DNA from: an uncultured Lachnospiraceae bacterium
GTDB lineage: Bacteria; Bacillota; Clostridia; Lachnospirales; Lachnospiraceae
Direction: 5' to 3'
Assembly (NCBI GenBank): GCA_910577045.1
Contig: CAJTLB010000002.1
Coordinates: forward strand, 62,001 to 126,000
DNA length: 64,000 nt
Numbering within the stretch: position 1 is the stretch's first letter; each line of letters starts with the position of its first letter. The notes beneath the pieces are model-generated. The model was not told the origin of the DNA and searched no databases. It was given only the letters and a program-made list of their open reading frames with translations. The position numbers were made by a program, and so were the translations under genes. Shown here in pieces: positions 53,066-63,073 of the stretch.

Positions 53066-53345
53066 ATTCCTTTCCCTCCCTTTAAAACATAATATTACAC
53101 AAAAAATTATCATAATAATAAATATATTTTAAAGTTTTTATAGGAAAAATCAAGATACAAAAATTTTTTTATAGCAATATTCTATAAAATTTTTGTCCTA
53201 GTCCTTTATTTATTGTCCAATATACAAAAATACCTTTGTATTATATAGAAATACAATATGAACAACCTCTAAAAATAGTTTACTTATTTTAGATAAATAG
53301 CATTATTCTGTGACAAAAATATACATGGCTTATGCTTTGGTATTT
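53066..53345. other. AT-rich region upstream of the pectinase gene
   Basis: The 280-bp gap is very AT-rich. A stem of ACAAAAATTTT..ATAG (53157-53174) with CTATAAAATTTTTGT (53182-53196), with a 3-base bulge, lies in the likely mRNA leader. A minus-strand TATAAT at 53240-53245 is the best -10 candidate, without a clear -35. Confidence 0.4.
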
Positions 53346-54689
53346 TTATTGTATTACATGATGCAATGCCCACTTTCCACTATAAAACCTTATTGTAAAA
53401 ATAATCCCCCGAACTGTCCAATCTGCAAACATGCCTATCCATACTGCTATTGGGCCAAACCCCATAACCCGGCATAAAAACACACATAAGCTTACCCTGC
53501 ACAGCCACATTGTAACACAAGATACTATCATAGAAAATTTCACATCTCCAGCAGCCCTCATCCCATATGCTGGGATAAAAGAAAGTGTCCAAGAAATTGG
53601 TTTTACAATAGTAATCCATGTCACCATATACATACATAAATCTGCACTTTCTTTTTCCATTCCACCTAAAATTGTTACAGGTCGAGTAATTAAAAAAACA
53701 AATAAGCAGCTTATAATAATTGTTACTTCTGCAATTATAGTTAATTTCTTTATGTAATACTTTGCCTCATCACGCCTTCCTGCCCCAATACACTGGCCTA
53801 CTACGGTCATTAACCCGATACCAACGCCAACTGCCCCAACACCATTTACATTTTCCATAATATTTGCCATTGCCTGTGCCGCAATGGCCGCTGTCCCCAA
53901 AGTAGATACTGTAGACTGTATTGCCAATTTCCCAAATTGGAACATGCCATTTTCTACGCCTGACGGGATCCCAATTGCCAAAATTCTTTTTATTAGTGGA
54001 AAATCAGGCCGGATTTTTCGGTAGTTACATACGCAAATTGTATTCTGTGGTTTTCTTAAATACCACAATACTACTATGGCACAAAACATCCTAGATGCCA
54101 ATGTAGCAAGTGCTGCGCCTGCCACTCCAAGATGTAACCCCCAGATAAGCAAAGCATTTCCTGCAATATTTATCCCATTGGAAATAGTTGAGATTACCAT
54201 AGGCGTCCTTGTATTCTTCTGGGCACGGAAAATACTGGAGCCTGCATTATATAGGGCAATAAATGGAAAAGATAACGCCATAAAAAAGAAATATATCTGG
54301 GCTGCTGCCATAACCCCAGGTTCTATAGAACCAAAAATCACCCGTAATAATGGCTTCCGCAATACCATACATAATATTGTAAGTGTTACTGAAATAAAGG
54401 TTACTGTAAAGACAACTTGGCTTGCCGCCTTATTTGCTGCTTTTTCATCCTTCCGCCCAATATACTGGGAACAAACAATAACCCCGCCTGCTGCTAAAGC
54501 AGAAAACACTTGGATTACTAATACACAAATAGAATCTACTAATGAAACAGCCGATATAGCTTCTGAACCAACATTACTTACCATAATTGTATCTACTGTC
54601 CCCATTAAAGAATTCAAAAGTTGTTCTACAATAAGTGGTATCAATAACTTAACCAAATCTTTATTGCTAAACATATGTTTTTCTTTCAT
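53346..54689 (-). CDS. MATE-family efflux transporter
   Basis: The 447-residue polytopic protein begins MKEKHMFSNKDLVKLLIPLIVEQ and has about 12 membrane segments in two halves. GTVDTIMVSNVGSEAISAVSLV is the MATE N-half signature. Drug or metabolite export driven by Na+ or H+ is expected; the substrate is unknown. ATG 54689 has AAAGGAG nine bases upstream and is preferred to the TTG at 54716. Confidence 0.9.
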   Translation of the reverse strand: MKEKHMFSNKDLVKLLIPLIVEQLLNSLMGTVDTIMVSNVGSEAISAVSLVDSICVLVIQVFSALAAGGVIVCSQYIGRKDEKAANKAASQVVFTVTFISVTLTILCMVLRKPLLRVIFGSIEPGVMAAAQIYFFFMALSFPFIALYNAGSSIFRAQKNTRTPMVISTISNGINIAGNALLIWGLHLGVAGAALATLASRMFCAIVVLWYLRKPQNTICVCNYRKIRPDFPLIKRILAIGIPSGVENGMFQFGKLAIQSTVSTLGTAAIAAQAMANIMENVNGVGAVGVGIGLMTVVGQCIGAGRRDEAKYYIKKLTIIAEVTIIISCLFVFLITRPVTILGGMEKESADLCMYMVTWITIVKPISWTLSFIPAYGMRAAGDVKFSMIVSCVTMWLCRVSLCVFLCRVMGFGPIAVWIGMFADWTVRGIIFTIRFYSGKWALHHVIQ

Positions 54690-54836
54690 TTTATTTATCT
54701 CCTTTGAAATGGACAATACAGCATCTTTCCATTTACATTACTGCTTTCTTTCAAACATACTACCATTCTGTTTTAAGAAATACAAGCATGAAACTTGTCC
54801 AAAAAGTTGATTCTACGGAATATTTTACTTCTTACC

Positions 54837-56390
54837 TTACCAATATAAAGGAGCCCCAGGGCCTAATGGCAAGCCCAAAAGCATCCAAATTCCCAATAAT
54901 AAAGACCAGCCAATTAAAAAACAAATACTATATGGCAGCATAATAGCAATTAAAGTCCCGATGCCAGACTCCTTTTCATATTTTTGGGCAACTGCTACTG
55001 TCATTGCAAAATAAGGCATTAAAGGGGTAATTAAGTTTGTACAAGAATCTCCTATCCTATATGCAACTTGTGTTAATTCTGGGCTATAGCCTAATATCAT
55101 AAACATAGGGACAAACACAGGTGCCAAAACTGTCCATTTTGCAGATGCAGAACCCATTACTAGATTTAAGGCTGCAGTAAATAAAATAAATAAAAACATT
55201 AAAACAATCCCATGAATCCCTGATCCGCTTAATAAAGCTGCCCCTTTTAACGCTAAAATAGTCCCTAATTTTGTATAATTAAAATAATTGATAAATTGGG
55301 CTGCCATAAAAGAAAGGGCAATATATCCTCCCATCGCTTCCATATTTTTCCCCAAAAGCTCACCAACTGCTTTTTCCTTTGGCAAACTACCTGAAACCTT
55401 TCCATAAATTACAGATGGCACAAAAAATAACAAAGCGATTAGGGCAACTAACCCTTCCATTAATACAGAACCATTAATTAAACTTCCCGTCTCTGGGTTC
55501 CTTAGAAAAGAATCCTTTGGTATGGCAAATGCAATTACTAGAAAAACCAAAAGAACCAAAGAGCTATTCGCATACAAAAGTGCTTTTTTCTCTCTATCTT
55601 CTAATACTACTTTTTCTTGCTTCCCTACTTCTGCCTTTTCCCATCTTGGTTCCACTATTTTATTAGTCACAAACGTACCTATTATTACAATAATAATTGT
55701 AGATACAATAATAAAATACCAATTCGCTGCTGCACCTACTATATAGCCCGGTGCAACCATAGCGGCTGCCTCTGTGCTAATGCCAGCAAGCATTGGCTCT
55801 AACGCCCCAATCACTAAGTTCGCACTATAACCGCCTGACACACCTGCAAATACGGCTGCCAGCCCAGCAAGAGGCGGTTTTTTATAGCTGGCAAAAATCA
55901 TCGCGCCCAATGGGATCAATACAACATAACCTATATCTGTTGCTATATTAGACATTACCCCTAAAAATACCAGCATTGGTGTAATAACCTGTTCTGGCGT
56001 AATGGCTACTCCTCTTTTCATCAATGCTTCCATATAGCCACTGCCTTCTGCGCAGCCTACCCCAAGCATTGTCACCAATACTACCCCAAGAGGGGCAAAA
56101 CTTGTAAAATTGCTTACTAAATGCGTCAGCATATATGCCATTCCTTCTTTATTTAGTAAACCTACTGCTGTTATTGTTTTTTTTACAATTAAATGGGTAT
56201 CTGTATCCATAATTTCCCCTACCGCAGATACTCCTGTTTTTTCACAAATTTCAGATACTACAACAGTAATTACGGTTAGCCAGAAAAAAATAGTAATTGG
56301 ATGTGGAAGTTTATTACCTATCCACTCTATCCGGTTTAAGATTCTTACTAATAGCCTTTCCTGCCTTGTTTTATCTTTCCCAAGCTTCAT
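54837..56390 (-). CDS. AbgT-family transporter
   Basis: The 517-residue membrane protein contains RIEWIGNKLPHPITIFFWL near its start and PGYIVGAAANWYF and LNLVMGSASAKWTVLAPVFV further on, matching the AbgT family (p-aminobenzoyl-glutamate uptake, or sulfonamide/drug efflux in some members). GGGAGG is six bases before the ATG. The neighbouring PuuD-like and carboxypeptidase-type genes that would support a folate-salvage role are not adjacent. Confidence 0.88.
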   Translation of the reverse strand: MKLGKDKTRQERLLVRILNRIEWIGNKLPHPITIFFWLTVITVVVSEICEKTGVSAVGEIMDTDTHLIVKKTITAVGLLNKEGMAYMLTHLVSNFTSFAPLGVVLVTMLGVGCAEGSGYMEALMKRGVAITPEQVITPMLVFLGVMSNIATDIGYVVLIPLGAMIFASYKKPPLAGLAAVFAGVSGGYSANLVIGALEPMLAGISTEAAAMVAPGYIVGAAANWYFIIVSTIIIVIIGTFVTNKIVEPRWEKAEVGKQEKVVLEDREKKALLYANSSLVLLVFLVIAFAIPKDSFLRNPETGSLINGSVLMEGLVALIALLFFVPSVIYGKVSGSLPKEKAVGELLGKNMEAMGGYIALSFMAAQFINYFNYTKLGTILALKGAALLSGSGIHGIVLMFLFILFTAALNLVMGSASAKWTVLAPVFVPMFMILGYSPELTQVAYRIGDSCTNLITPLMPYFAMTVAVAQKYEKESGIGTLIAIMLPYSICFLIGWSLLLGIWMLLGLPLGPGAPLYW

Positions 56391-56579
56391 GTCCAGCCTC
56401 CCACCTTGTATGTCTTCCTAATATTATCAGTATATCCAAATAAATGGATTTTTTTCTTAAACTGGCAATACAGAAAAAAATGGTAAAAAAGTACAGAAAC
56501 AGTACAAGATAATCTATTTTTCCTTACTAAAGATTGCACTATAATAAAGTCTCGAAAATCAGAAATGGAGGAGATTATT

Positions 56580-57956
56580 ATGACAAAGGACATGACCGAG
56601 GGAAGCCCTTTCTGGCTTATTTTACATTTTGCTGTCCCACTTTTATTTGGGCTATTATTCCAGCAGTTCTACAGTGTTATTGATACCGTTATTGTAGGGA
56701 AGTTTTTGGGTTCTGAAGCCCTGGCAGCAGTAGGGAGCATGGGTTCTGTCAACTTCTTTGTAATTGGCTTTTGCATGGGCTTATGTAATGGGTTTGCTAT
56801 TCCTGTCGCCCAGCAATTTGGGGCAAAAAAATATTCTGCCCTACGGCTTTTTGTGGCAAATTCTGCTTGGCTATGTATTATATTTTCCATTATAATCACC
56901 ATTAGCACTATGCTGTTATGCCATTCTATTTTAGTGTTGATGAAAACACCTACTGATATTTTTAAAGATGCCTACTCTTATATTTTTATTATTTTTGCCG
57001 GGATTCCTGCTACTTTCTTATATAATATGCTTGCTGGGATTATCCGATCCCTTGGGGATAGTAAAACACCTGTATTATTCCTTGCTTTATCCTCTTTTAT
57101 TAATATTGTGCTAGATATTGTATTTATTTATTATTTCCATAGCGGCGTAGCAGGCGCTGCCTATGCTACCGTAATATCCCAGCTTATCTCTGGCATTTTG
57201 TGTTTCTTTTTTATGAAGAAAAAATATGATGTACTCCATATGGAAAAATCAGAATGGCGCTTTGACCGGCATTATGCTTCTATTTTATGTGGCATGGGTA
57301 TCCCTATGGGTTTACAGTATTCCATTACTGCTATTGGAAGTGTTGTAGTACAGACCGCCGTCAATACACTTGGAACCATGTATATTTCTTCTGTAACTGC
57401 CGCTTCTAAATTGTCCTGCTTCTTTTGCTGCCCTTTTGATGCAATGGGTTCCACAATGGCTACTTATGGCGGGCAAAATGTTGGTGCTGGAAAAATCAAC
57501 CGCCTAGGGCAAGGGTTGCAAGCTTGTGTTATTCTTGGTGCTTGCTATTCTGTCCTTGCGTTAGGGGTCTATGTATTATTTGCACCACAATTAATCCTAC
57601 TTTTTGTTCATTCATCAGAAGTAGAATTAATTGCTAATGCCAGAACCTTCCTTATTATTAATGGGGCATTTTATTTCCCACTTGCATTAGTAAATATTAT
57701 CCGCTTTTTAATACAGGGAATGGGATTTAGCCGTTTTGCTATTTTTTCTGGTGTTTTTGAAATGATCGCTAGAACTGTTGTTGGGTTTGTGTTTGTCCCA
57801 ATCTTTGGATATTATGCCGTTTGTGCTGCAAATCCGACAGCCTGGATACTTGCCGATATATTTTTAATTCCAGCCTATTTACTGTGTGTTAAGAAACTTA
57901 GAAAAACCATTAGAGAAACAGAACAAACGGTATGTGTTAGTACGAAGCTGGCATAG
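56580..57956 (+). CDS. MATE-family efflux transporter
   Basis: The 458-residue protein starts MTKDMTEGSPFWLILHFAVP with GGAGGAG six bases upstream; an earlier ATG at 56565 lies inside that site. QQFYSVIDTVIVGKFLGSEALAAVGS and GIIRSLGDSKTPVLFL are strong MATE (DinF/NorM-like) motifs. It is only distantly similar to the minus-strand MATE gene at 53.3-54.7 kb. It is monocistronic with a long terminator. Confidence 0.92.
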   Translation: MTKDMTEGSPFWLILHFAVPLLFGLLFQQFYSVIDTVIVGKFLGSEALAAVGSMGSVNFFVIGFCMGLCNGFAIPVAQQFGAKKYSALRLFVANSAWLCIIFSIIITISTMLLCHSILVLMKTPTDIFKDAYSYIFIIFAGIPATFLYNMLAGIIRSLGDSKTPVLFLALSSFINIVLDIVFIYYFHSGVAGAAYATVISQLISGILCFFFMKKKYDVLHMEKSEWRFDRHYASILCGMGIPMGLQYSITAIGSVVVQTAVNTLGTMYISSVTAASKLSCFFCCPFDAMGSTMATYGGQNVGAGKINRLGQGLQACVILGACYSVLALGVYVLFAPQLILLFVHSSEVELIANARTFLIINGAFYFPLALVNIIRFLIQGMGFSRFAIFSGVFEMIARTVVGFVFVPIFGYYAVCAANPTAWILADIFLIPAYLLCVKKLRKTIRETEQTVCVSTKLA

Positions 57957-57967
57957 TAGAAAAAATG

Positions 57968-58009
57968 AAAAACTACTCCGAAAAAGTATACTTTTTCGGA
58001 GTAGTTTTT
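57968..58009 (+). terminator. Intrinsic terminator of the plus-strand MATE gene
   Basis: An 18-bp perfect stem (57968-57985 with 57992-58009) and a 6-base loop, ending in T5. It can serve both strands. Confidence 0.85.
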
Positions 58010-58053
58010 ATTCTTTATATTAATTATACTATCACTTACAATATATAAACAAA

Positions 58054-59031
58054 TTAATCTCTTCCCATATCAGAAAACTCTTTCCATACACTATCAAATT
58101 GTTGTCTTGCCTCGTTCTCCGTGAAACCAAATCGCTTTTGTAATTTTATTAAAATTCTTTCCTTTGGTATCTTCTCCTCCAAATTATCATATATTAATTC
58201 TTGAATTCCTTGTTCTAAACCTTGTTTTATTCCTTGCTCTATCCCTTGCTTTATTCCTTGTTCTATCCCTTGCTTTATTCCTTGTTCTATTCCTCGTTCT
58301 ATTCCTCGTTTCAACCCCTGTTGTAAGCCTTTTTGTTCTGCTTCTGCCATTAACTGGTTATAATCACGAAGTGCTTTTTCTCGTGCCTCATATTCTAACC
58401 GTTTCTGTTTATCCTGGCTGATTACCTGGAGCTGTTGATAAGCTTTTTCAATATAAGTATTTTTCGCTGCTAACATATTAAACTCTTCCTTTCTTTCTGC
58501 ACTAATAAATTTTGCCCATAATAATATATCATTATCTTCTTGTAACTCTTTTGGCAATTTAGGAAGTTCTAACACATGAAACTCCATTTTATCTGTAAAT
58601 AGAACATGGCGTGTATCCTCCCAAATATGAAAACAAGAATAATATTCTTTTTCTTCTTTAAATAAATTAAAATCCAAAATACTAATACTCACACATTTTT
58701 TAAAAACACTATAATCTTGTCCTTTACTAATTTGTTCCGTATACATCTTTGCCAAATAAAATAAAGACCTATCCGCCCATACATTTAAGGTTGCCAGTTG
58801 GATCTCAATATCAATCTCCATATAATTATCTAACAATACCCTAACATCCAAAATCCCCTGTTTTTCACCTTCATATATTTTTCTAAGATTTGTATTCAAT
58901 ACTTTTGTTTCCTTTATTTCTGCTGGGTCAATCTTTAATATAGCAGATAAAAAGCCAACCCTAATCACATCATCCATCATAATCTCTTTAAAAGCAAAGT
59001 CAATTTTAGGTTTCATTAAAAATTCTTCCAT
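58054..59031 (-). CDS. Rpn/PD-(D/E)XK nuclease-family protein with tetrapeptide repeats
   Basis: The 325-residue protein begins MEEFLMKPKIDFAFKEIM, the start of Rpn (recombination-promoting nuclease, transposase_31-like) proteins. Asp62 in ILDVRV and Glu76-Ile-Gln78 in IDIEIQL fit the PD-(D/E)XK catalytic pattern. Residues about 231-280 are tandem units of the type EQGI/KQGI/ERGI (about ten), encoded by a 12- and 24-bp periodic DNA repeat. This may form a charged helix whose length can vary. GGGGGAAG lies before the ATG. Such genes are scattered, multicopy and lineage-specific. Confidence 0.8.
   Translation of the reverse strand: MEEFLMKPKIDFAFKEIMMDDVIRVGFLSAILKIDPAEIKETKVLNTNLRKIYEGEKQGILDVRVLLDNYMEIDIEIQLATLNVWADRSLFYLAKMYTEQISKGQDYSVFKKCVSISILDFNLFKEEKEYYSCFHIWEDTRHVLFTDKMEFHVLELPKLPKELQEDNDILLWAKFISAERKEEFNMLAAKNTYIEKAYQQLQVISQDKQKRLEYEAREKALRDYNQLMAEAEQKGLQQGLKRGIERGIEQGIKQGIEQGIKQGIEQGIKQGLEQGIQELIYDNLEEKIPKERILIKLQKRFGFTENEARQQFDSVWKEFSDMGRD
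58196..58330 (-). repeat. 24-bp tandem DNA repeat in the Rpn gene
   Basis: Alternating 12-bp units such as CTTTATTCCTTG and TTCTATCCCTTG (plus-strand reading) repeat head to tail, encoding alternating KQGI and EQGI. Repeats of this kind can expand or contract in frame. Confidence 0.8.
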
Positions 59032-59181
59032 AAAAACTTCCCCCTTCTATAATATACAATATTAATAGTAGCTTTCAAAATAATCATAACTTCAAACTAT
59101 ACTTTCGTCAACCAAAAGCCTTCGACATTTCATTATTTATAGAAACTTTATATCTAATTCTGTAACAACTATAATAAAAAC

Positions 59182-60771
59182 TTAACCTAAGTTTCTAAGA
59201 AAATACTTATTATTCCTCTTATACAAAATCATTATTCCCCAACCCCCTACTATACAAATTCCAATATTTAATATGTTAATTACCAATTCGCTTTGGATTA
59301 CCCCTATTCCCATAGCACATAATGCCGCTAAAACAAAACCACCCATTCCTCCAAGTACTGCTGACGCACTTTGTTTTACTACACTCACCTCGTTTTCCCA
59401 ATCCATTACAGGGAAACAAAGATTTATTGTAATTCCATATATACAAGAAAATAAAATAAAAATCATAGGAATGAACAATAACCAAAAAAATTCGAAACCT
59501 TTCGGCTGTAATCCAATTATTAATAGTATTTCAGATAATATATAAAATGGAAATAATAGTAATAAATTCATTAATATTTTAGCGTCCAAAATTGATTTTA
59601 CTGACAATGGCAGACTTTTTACAATCCACCAATTTTTTCCTTCCATGGAAATAGATACAGATGTAGTAGTCATTGTACATAAAATACCTGATAATATAAA
59701 AGGTACAATATTATTTATTTTTACAGAAAATGGAATTTTCCCTATTATTGATTCTATATCCATAACAAGAAACATACCTGAAAATACACATGACATAATA
59801 GGCCCTATTATTGTATTTGCCACATATACACTAGATGAAAAATAACGGCGAAATTCTCTTTTAACTTGGGAAACCAGTATAGACTGTTCCTTTACTATCC
59901 CTAACCTATAATTATGTTTTGCCAAGTTACTATAAAGGTTTCGGCAAATTTGATGAAAAGAAATAGAAATTCCATAGAAAACTAATAGAAATATCCCTAC
60001 AGAAAGCCCAATATATAATAAATATTGTAATATATCCTCGCTTATAATAGCCATTCCCAGCCAATATGCAGGCGGATACATTTTTTTTAATAACTTAAAT
60101 CCTACAGAAAATAATTCTTCTAATGTTTCTATCTTTACTTCTTCTAAGGCAGAAATTGATAATGTTCCATACATTATAACAAATACCATAAAAATAGATA
60201 CTACAGCCACTATCAAACTTTTATAATTTATTTTAGATGAAATTTTAGTAATAAAGGTCCCTATTAAAATAGAACATGTCATTGGCAAACATGGAACAAA
60301 TAAAATTCCCAAAATAGATAATAAATAAAAAAGATAAGTGGGTTCCATATGCCAAGCATATACCACAACGCCCGGCATAATTATCACCAAGGCTATTAAC
60401 AAATTTTCTACATACATTTTAATAAAACGGCTGGCAACAATAGCCCTGCCAGTTACAGGTAAAGCACATAATATATCATATCCTTCTTTATAAAATATTA
60501 AGCCGGCAGACTTTAAAATACCAAAGACAAAGACTAATATACTGGAAATTATAATTAAATAAGTAAAAATTATCTCTTCCAAACCAAGGCAAATAAAACT
60601 ATAAGAAAAACTGCCTATATAAAAAAAGCAAAAAAATAATAATATTATCCAAATAACTGGCACAATAATCGCTTTCTTTTTTTCCTTTTTATCTTTCAAA
60701 AAACGTATTTTATTCAATCCATACAGATTACAAAGTTCTAGTTTTGTTAAAAATTTAATTTGTGTTAGCAT
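59182..60771 (-). CDS. ABC exporter permease
   Basis: The 529-residue protein has about twelve hydrophobic segments and no soluble domain. The segment AGLIFYKEGYDILCALPVTG is typical of ABC-2-like exporter permeases that work with a single ATPase. The start overlaps the upstream ATPase gene by 17 bp. The substrate is unknown; related systems export peptides or bacteriocins. Confidence 0.82.
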   Translation of the reverse strand: MLTQIKFLTKLELCNLYGLNKIRFLKDKKEKKKAIIVPVIWIILLFFCFFYIGSFSYSFICLGLEEIIFTYLIIISSILVFVFGILKSAGLIFYKEGYDILCALPVTGRAIVASRFIKMYVENLLIALVIIMPGVVVYAWHMEPTYLFYLLSILGILFVPCLPMTCSILIGTFITKISSKINYKSLIVAVVSIFMVFVIMYGTLSISALEEVKIETLEELFSVGFKLLKKMYPPAYWLGMAIISEDILQYLLYIGLSVGIFLLVFYGISISFHQICRNLYSNLAKHNYRLGIVKEQSILVSQVKREFRRYFSSSVYVANTIIGPIMSCVFSGMFLVMDIESIIGKIPFSVKINNIVPFILSGILCTMTTTSVSISMEGKNWWIVKSLPLSVKSILDAKILMNLLLLFPFYILSEILLIIGLQPKGFEFFWLLFIPMIFILFSCIYGITINLCFPVMDWENEVSVVKQSASAVLGGMGGFVLAALCAMGIGVIQSELVINILNIGICIVGGWGIMILYKRNNKYFLRNLG

Positions 60772-61486
60772 TATTTTCTTTTATTACCTCCATAAAAATA
60801 GTTTCCAAAGATTTCCCTTGTTTTATAAGTTCTTCCATATTTCCTGAGGTTACTAGGGACCCATCCTTAATAATGGCTACCTTATTACATAACCGTTCTG
60901 CCACGTCTAACACATGCGTAGAAAAGAAAATTGCCCCTCCTTCTTTACAAATCTTTCTCATAATATCTTTTAAAATTATTGTTGCTTTTGGATCTAACCC
61001 TACAAATGGTTCATCTAAAACCATTAGTCTTGGCTGATGTACTAAAGCAGAAATTATTGCTAATTTTTGTTTCATACCATGAGAATAAGTTGAAATTAAA
61101 TCTCCAAGAGATTCTATTATTTCAAATGCTTCTCCATATTTTTGGATTTGTTCTTTCCTTTCTTTTGCTTTTACTTGAAAAATATCCGCAATAAAATTCA
61201 AATATTGAATCCCTGTTAAGTATTCATACAAATCTGGATTATCTGGTATATATGCAATCTGCTGTTTACATTTTAATGGCTCTTTATTTAGATCAATCCC
61301 ATTAATATAAATTGTCCCACTATCAAAACCTTGAATTCCAACAATACACTTTAATGTCGTTGTTTTGCCTGCCCCATTATGTCCAATAAACCCATAAATA
61401 TCCCCTGGTGCAATATAAAGGCTTAAATCTGTAATACCCTTCTGGCTGCCTTTATAATGTTTTGTTACATGTTCTAGTGTAAGCAT
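60755..61486 (-). CDS. ABC transporter ATP-binding protein
   Basis: The 243-residue ATPase has Walker A GHNGAGKTT, signature YSHGMKQKLAIISAL and Walker B LMVLDEPFVGLDP. The form matches CcmA-type drug/peptide exporter ATPases. It is the partner of the overlapping permease and lies 33 bp after the XRE regulator. Confidence 0.94.
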   Translation of the reverse strand: MLTLEHVTKHYKGSQKGITDLSLYIAPGDIYGFIGHNGAGKTTTLKCIVGIQGFDSGTIYINGIDLNKEPLKCKQQIAYIPDNPDLYEYLTGIQYLNFIADIFQVKAKERKEQIQKYGEAFEIIESLGDLISTYSHGMKQKLAIISALVHQPRLMVLDEPFVGLDPKATIILKDIMRKICKEGGAIFFSTHVLDVAERLCNKVAIIKDGSLVTSGNMEELIKQGKSLETIFMEVIKENNANTN

Positions 61487-61519
61487 ATTTTTTCTCCCTT
61501 TTTAAACTTTACCTTTATT

Positions 61520-62644
61520 TTAACCTTTATCTATGTCATCTTTTAACAGTTGATATAATATTTTCTGAAATTCCTTATTTCCCTTTATCTCTTGAAAAGC
61601 TGGGTGCAATAATGCCTGCTTTATATTATTTTGAATAAACTTCTTATCCCGTGGCGCCATATTCCCAAGTGGAAGGCGGGCAATCCAATTATCCAATAAA
61701 TCAAAATACATATCCCCATGTAATACAACTTCTTTTGTTTTTATAAGTTTATCCACACATAGCATAAAAGAATATAGCGTTTTTAATAATTCTTTTTCTC
61801 TTTTATTTATTCCGTAAACAATAGCTGCCTGATAATAAAATTGAGCTATTAAATTGGGATGCAATTGCTCTAATTGGTACAATTCTATTATTCCTTTTAT
61901 CCGCCTTATAATCTCCTCACATCGTTCTATATCTTGTTCATATAATGATAACAACAATATAGCATCTCCTATTACATTCACTAAACTTAGATATTGTCCT
62001 ACCTGTGTATAATTTCTAGCTTCTTCCATTTTCCCAATTAACTTGTATGCCTGCACTAATATCATGTCACTTTGAATCCTATTTAATTCTGAAATAGGCT
62101 CCAATAATTCAATAGCTTCCCTCGCCATCTTAAGCTGGAGGTATATCCCTGCTTTTAAAATAATAGCTTCATTACAGACCCCCACATCATTACAATTTTC
62201 TATAATATGGTCAACCCATATTTTAGCTTCCTCTAAAAGTTTCTTACCCTCTTCTTCTGTCTCTGCCAACATAAAATGATTCCAATATAACACACAAAGT
62301 TGTAATAAAAGTGGATAACATGAATAATATTTATGGGCTAATAAACGAATTTTCTCTAAGACTTTATCAAACGGCAAATTTACAAAATCTTTAGATAATT
62401 CTGCATAACAACACTGAATCTGTTCTTTAGACATTTGTGGTTTGTATCCAATTAGCTCATCAATACTTACGCCAAAAAAAGATGCCAACTGAGGTAACAA
62501 TAAAATATCTGGCATACTCTGGGCATTCTCCCATTTAGAAACAGAGGCCTTTGTTACCCCGATAAAATTTGCTAATTGCTCCTGTGTAAGCTTATGCTTA
62601 TGACGCAAACGAATAATATTATTTGATAAATTTATTTCATTCAT
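61520..62644 (-). CDS. XRE-family regulator with helical repeat domain
   Basis: The 374-residue protein has an N-terminal HTH (NIIRLRHKHKLTQEQLANFIGVTKASVSKWE) and a long helical C-terminus resembling TPR-type peptide-sensing regulators. ATG 62644 has AAGGA nine bases upstream; a TTG at 62653 is less likely. It heads the operon with the ABC exporter, which it probably controls. Directly upstream lie three 65-bp tandem repeats. Confidence 0.86.
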   Translation of the reverse strand: MNEINLSNNIIRLRHKHKLTQEQLANFIGVTKASVSKWENAQSMPDILLLPQLASFFGVSIDELIGYKPQMSKEQIQCCYAELSKDFVNLPFDKVLEKIRLLAHKYYSCYPLLLQLCVLYWNHFMLAETEEEGKKLLEEAKIWVDHIIENCNDVGVCNEAIILKAGIYLQLKMAREAIELLEPISELNRIQSDMILVQAYKLIGKMEEARNYTQVGQYLSLVNVIGDAILLLSLYEQDIERCEEIIRRIKGIIELYQLEQLHPNLIAQFYYQAAIVYGINKREKELLKTLYSFMLCVDKLIKTKEVVLHGDMYFDLLDNWIARLPLGNMAPRDKKFIQNNIKQALLHPAFQEIKGNKEFQKILYQLLKDDIDKG

Positions 62645-62685
62645 TCTTACCAATCCTTATTTATAAAATTTTCAAATACAGTGAA

Positions 62686-62891
62686 CTGCCCAACTTCGGG
62701 TTTCCCAAATTCAACTTCGTTTCATTTGGGTAAAATAATTTCGCAGCAAGCTGCCCAACTTCGGGTTTCCCAAATTCAACTTCGTTTCATTTGAGTAAAA
62801 TAGTTTCGCAGCAAGCTGCTCAACTTCGAGTTTCCCAAATTCAACTTCGTTTCATTTGGGTAAAATAGTTTCGCAGCAAGCTGCTCAACTA
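62686..62891. repeat. Three 65-bp tandem repeats upstream of the XRE-ABC operon
   Basis: Units at 62686-62750, 62751-62815 and 62816-62880, plus about 11 bp of a fourth, are nearly identical (a few substitutions). Each holds GCAGC-AA-GCTGC at its junction, CCCAAAT...ATTTGGG (one arm altered in unit 2) and twice CAACTTCG. In the last junction AAAATAGTT and AACTATTTT extend the GCAGC palindrome into a terminator-like stem. The array ends about 40 bp upstream of the regulator start. Confidence 0.85.
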
Positions 62892-63073
62892 TTTTCATTA
62901 TACAAAATGGGGATTTTTTTCACAAGGGAGTGGATTGATATTTTAAGAAATAAAATCAACTATTAAGAAACTTAAGTGGCACTATTTTTTGATATATGAT
63001 ATAATATAATTTTAATTTACTAGATAAATATAAAATAAAAAGCAAAAAATAAAGAATATGGGGATTATAATAT

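Noticed and set aside
54076..54810. 244-codon plus-strand frame
   Set aside because: It is antisense to a clear MATE transporter gene and is the usual shadow of a hydrophobic protein.
62686..62891. Possible CRISPR array
   Set aside because: The 65-bp units are directly adjacent with no unique spacers, and no cas genes are visible.
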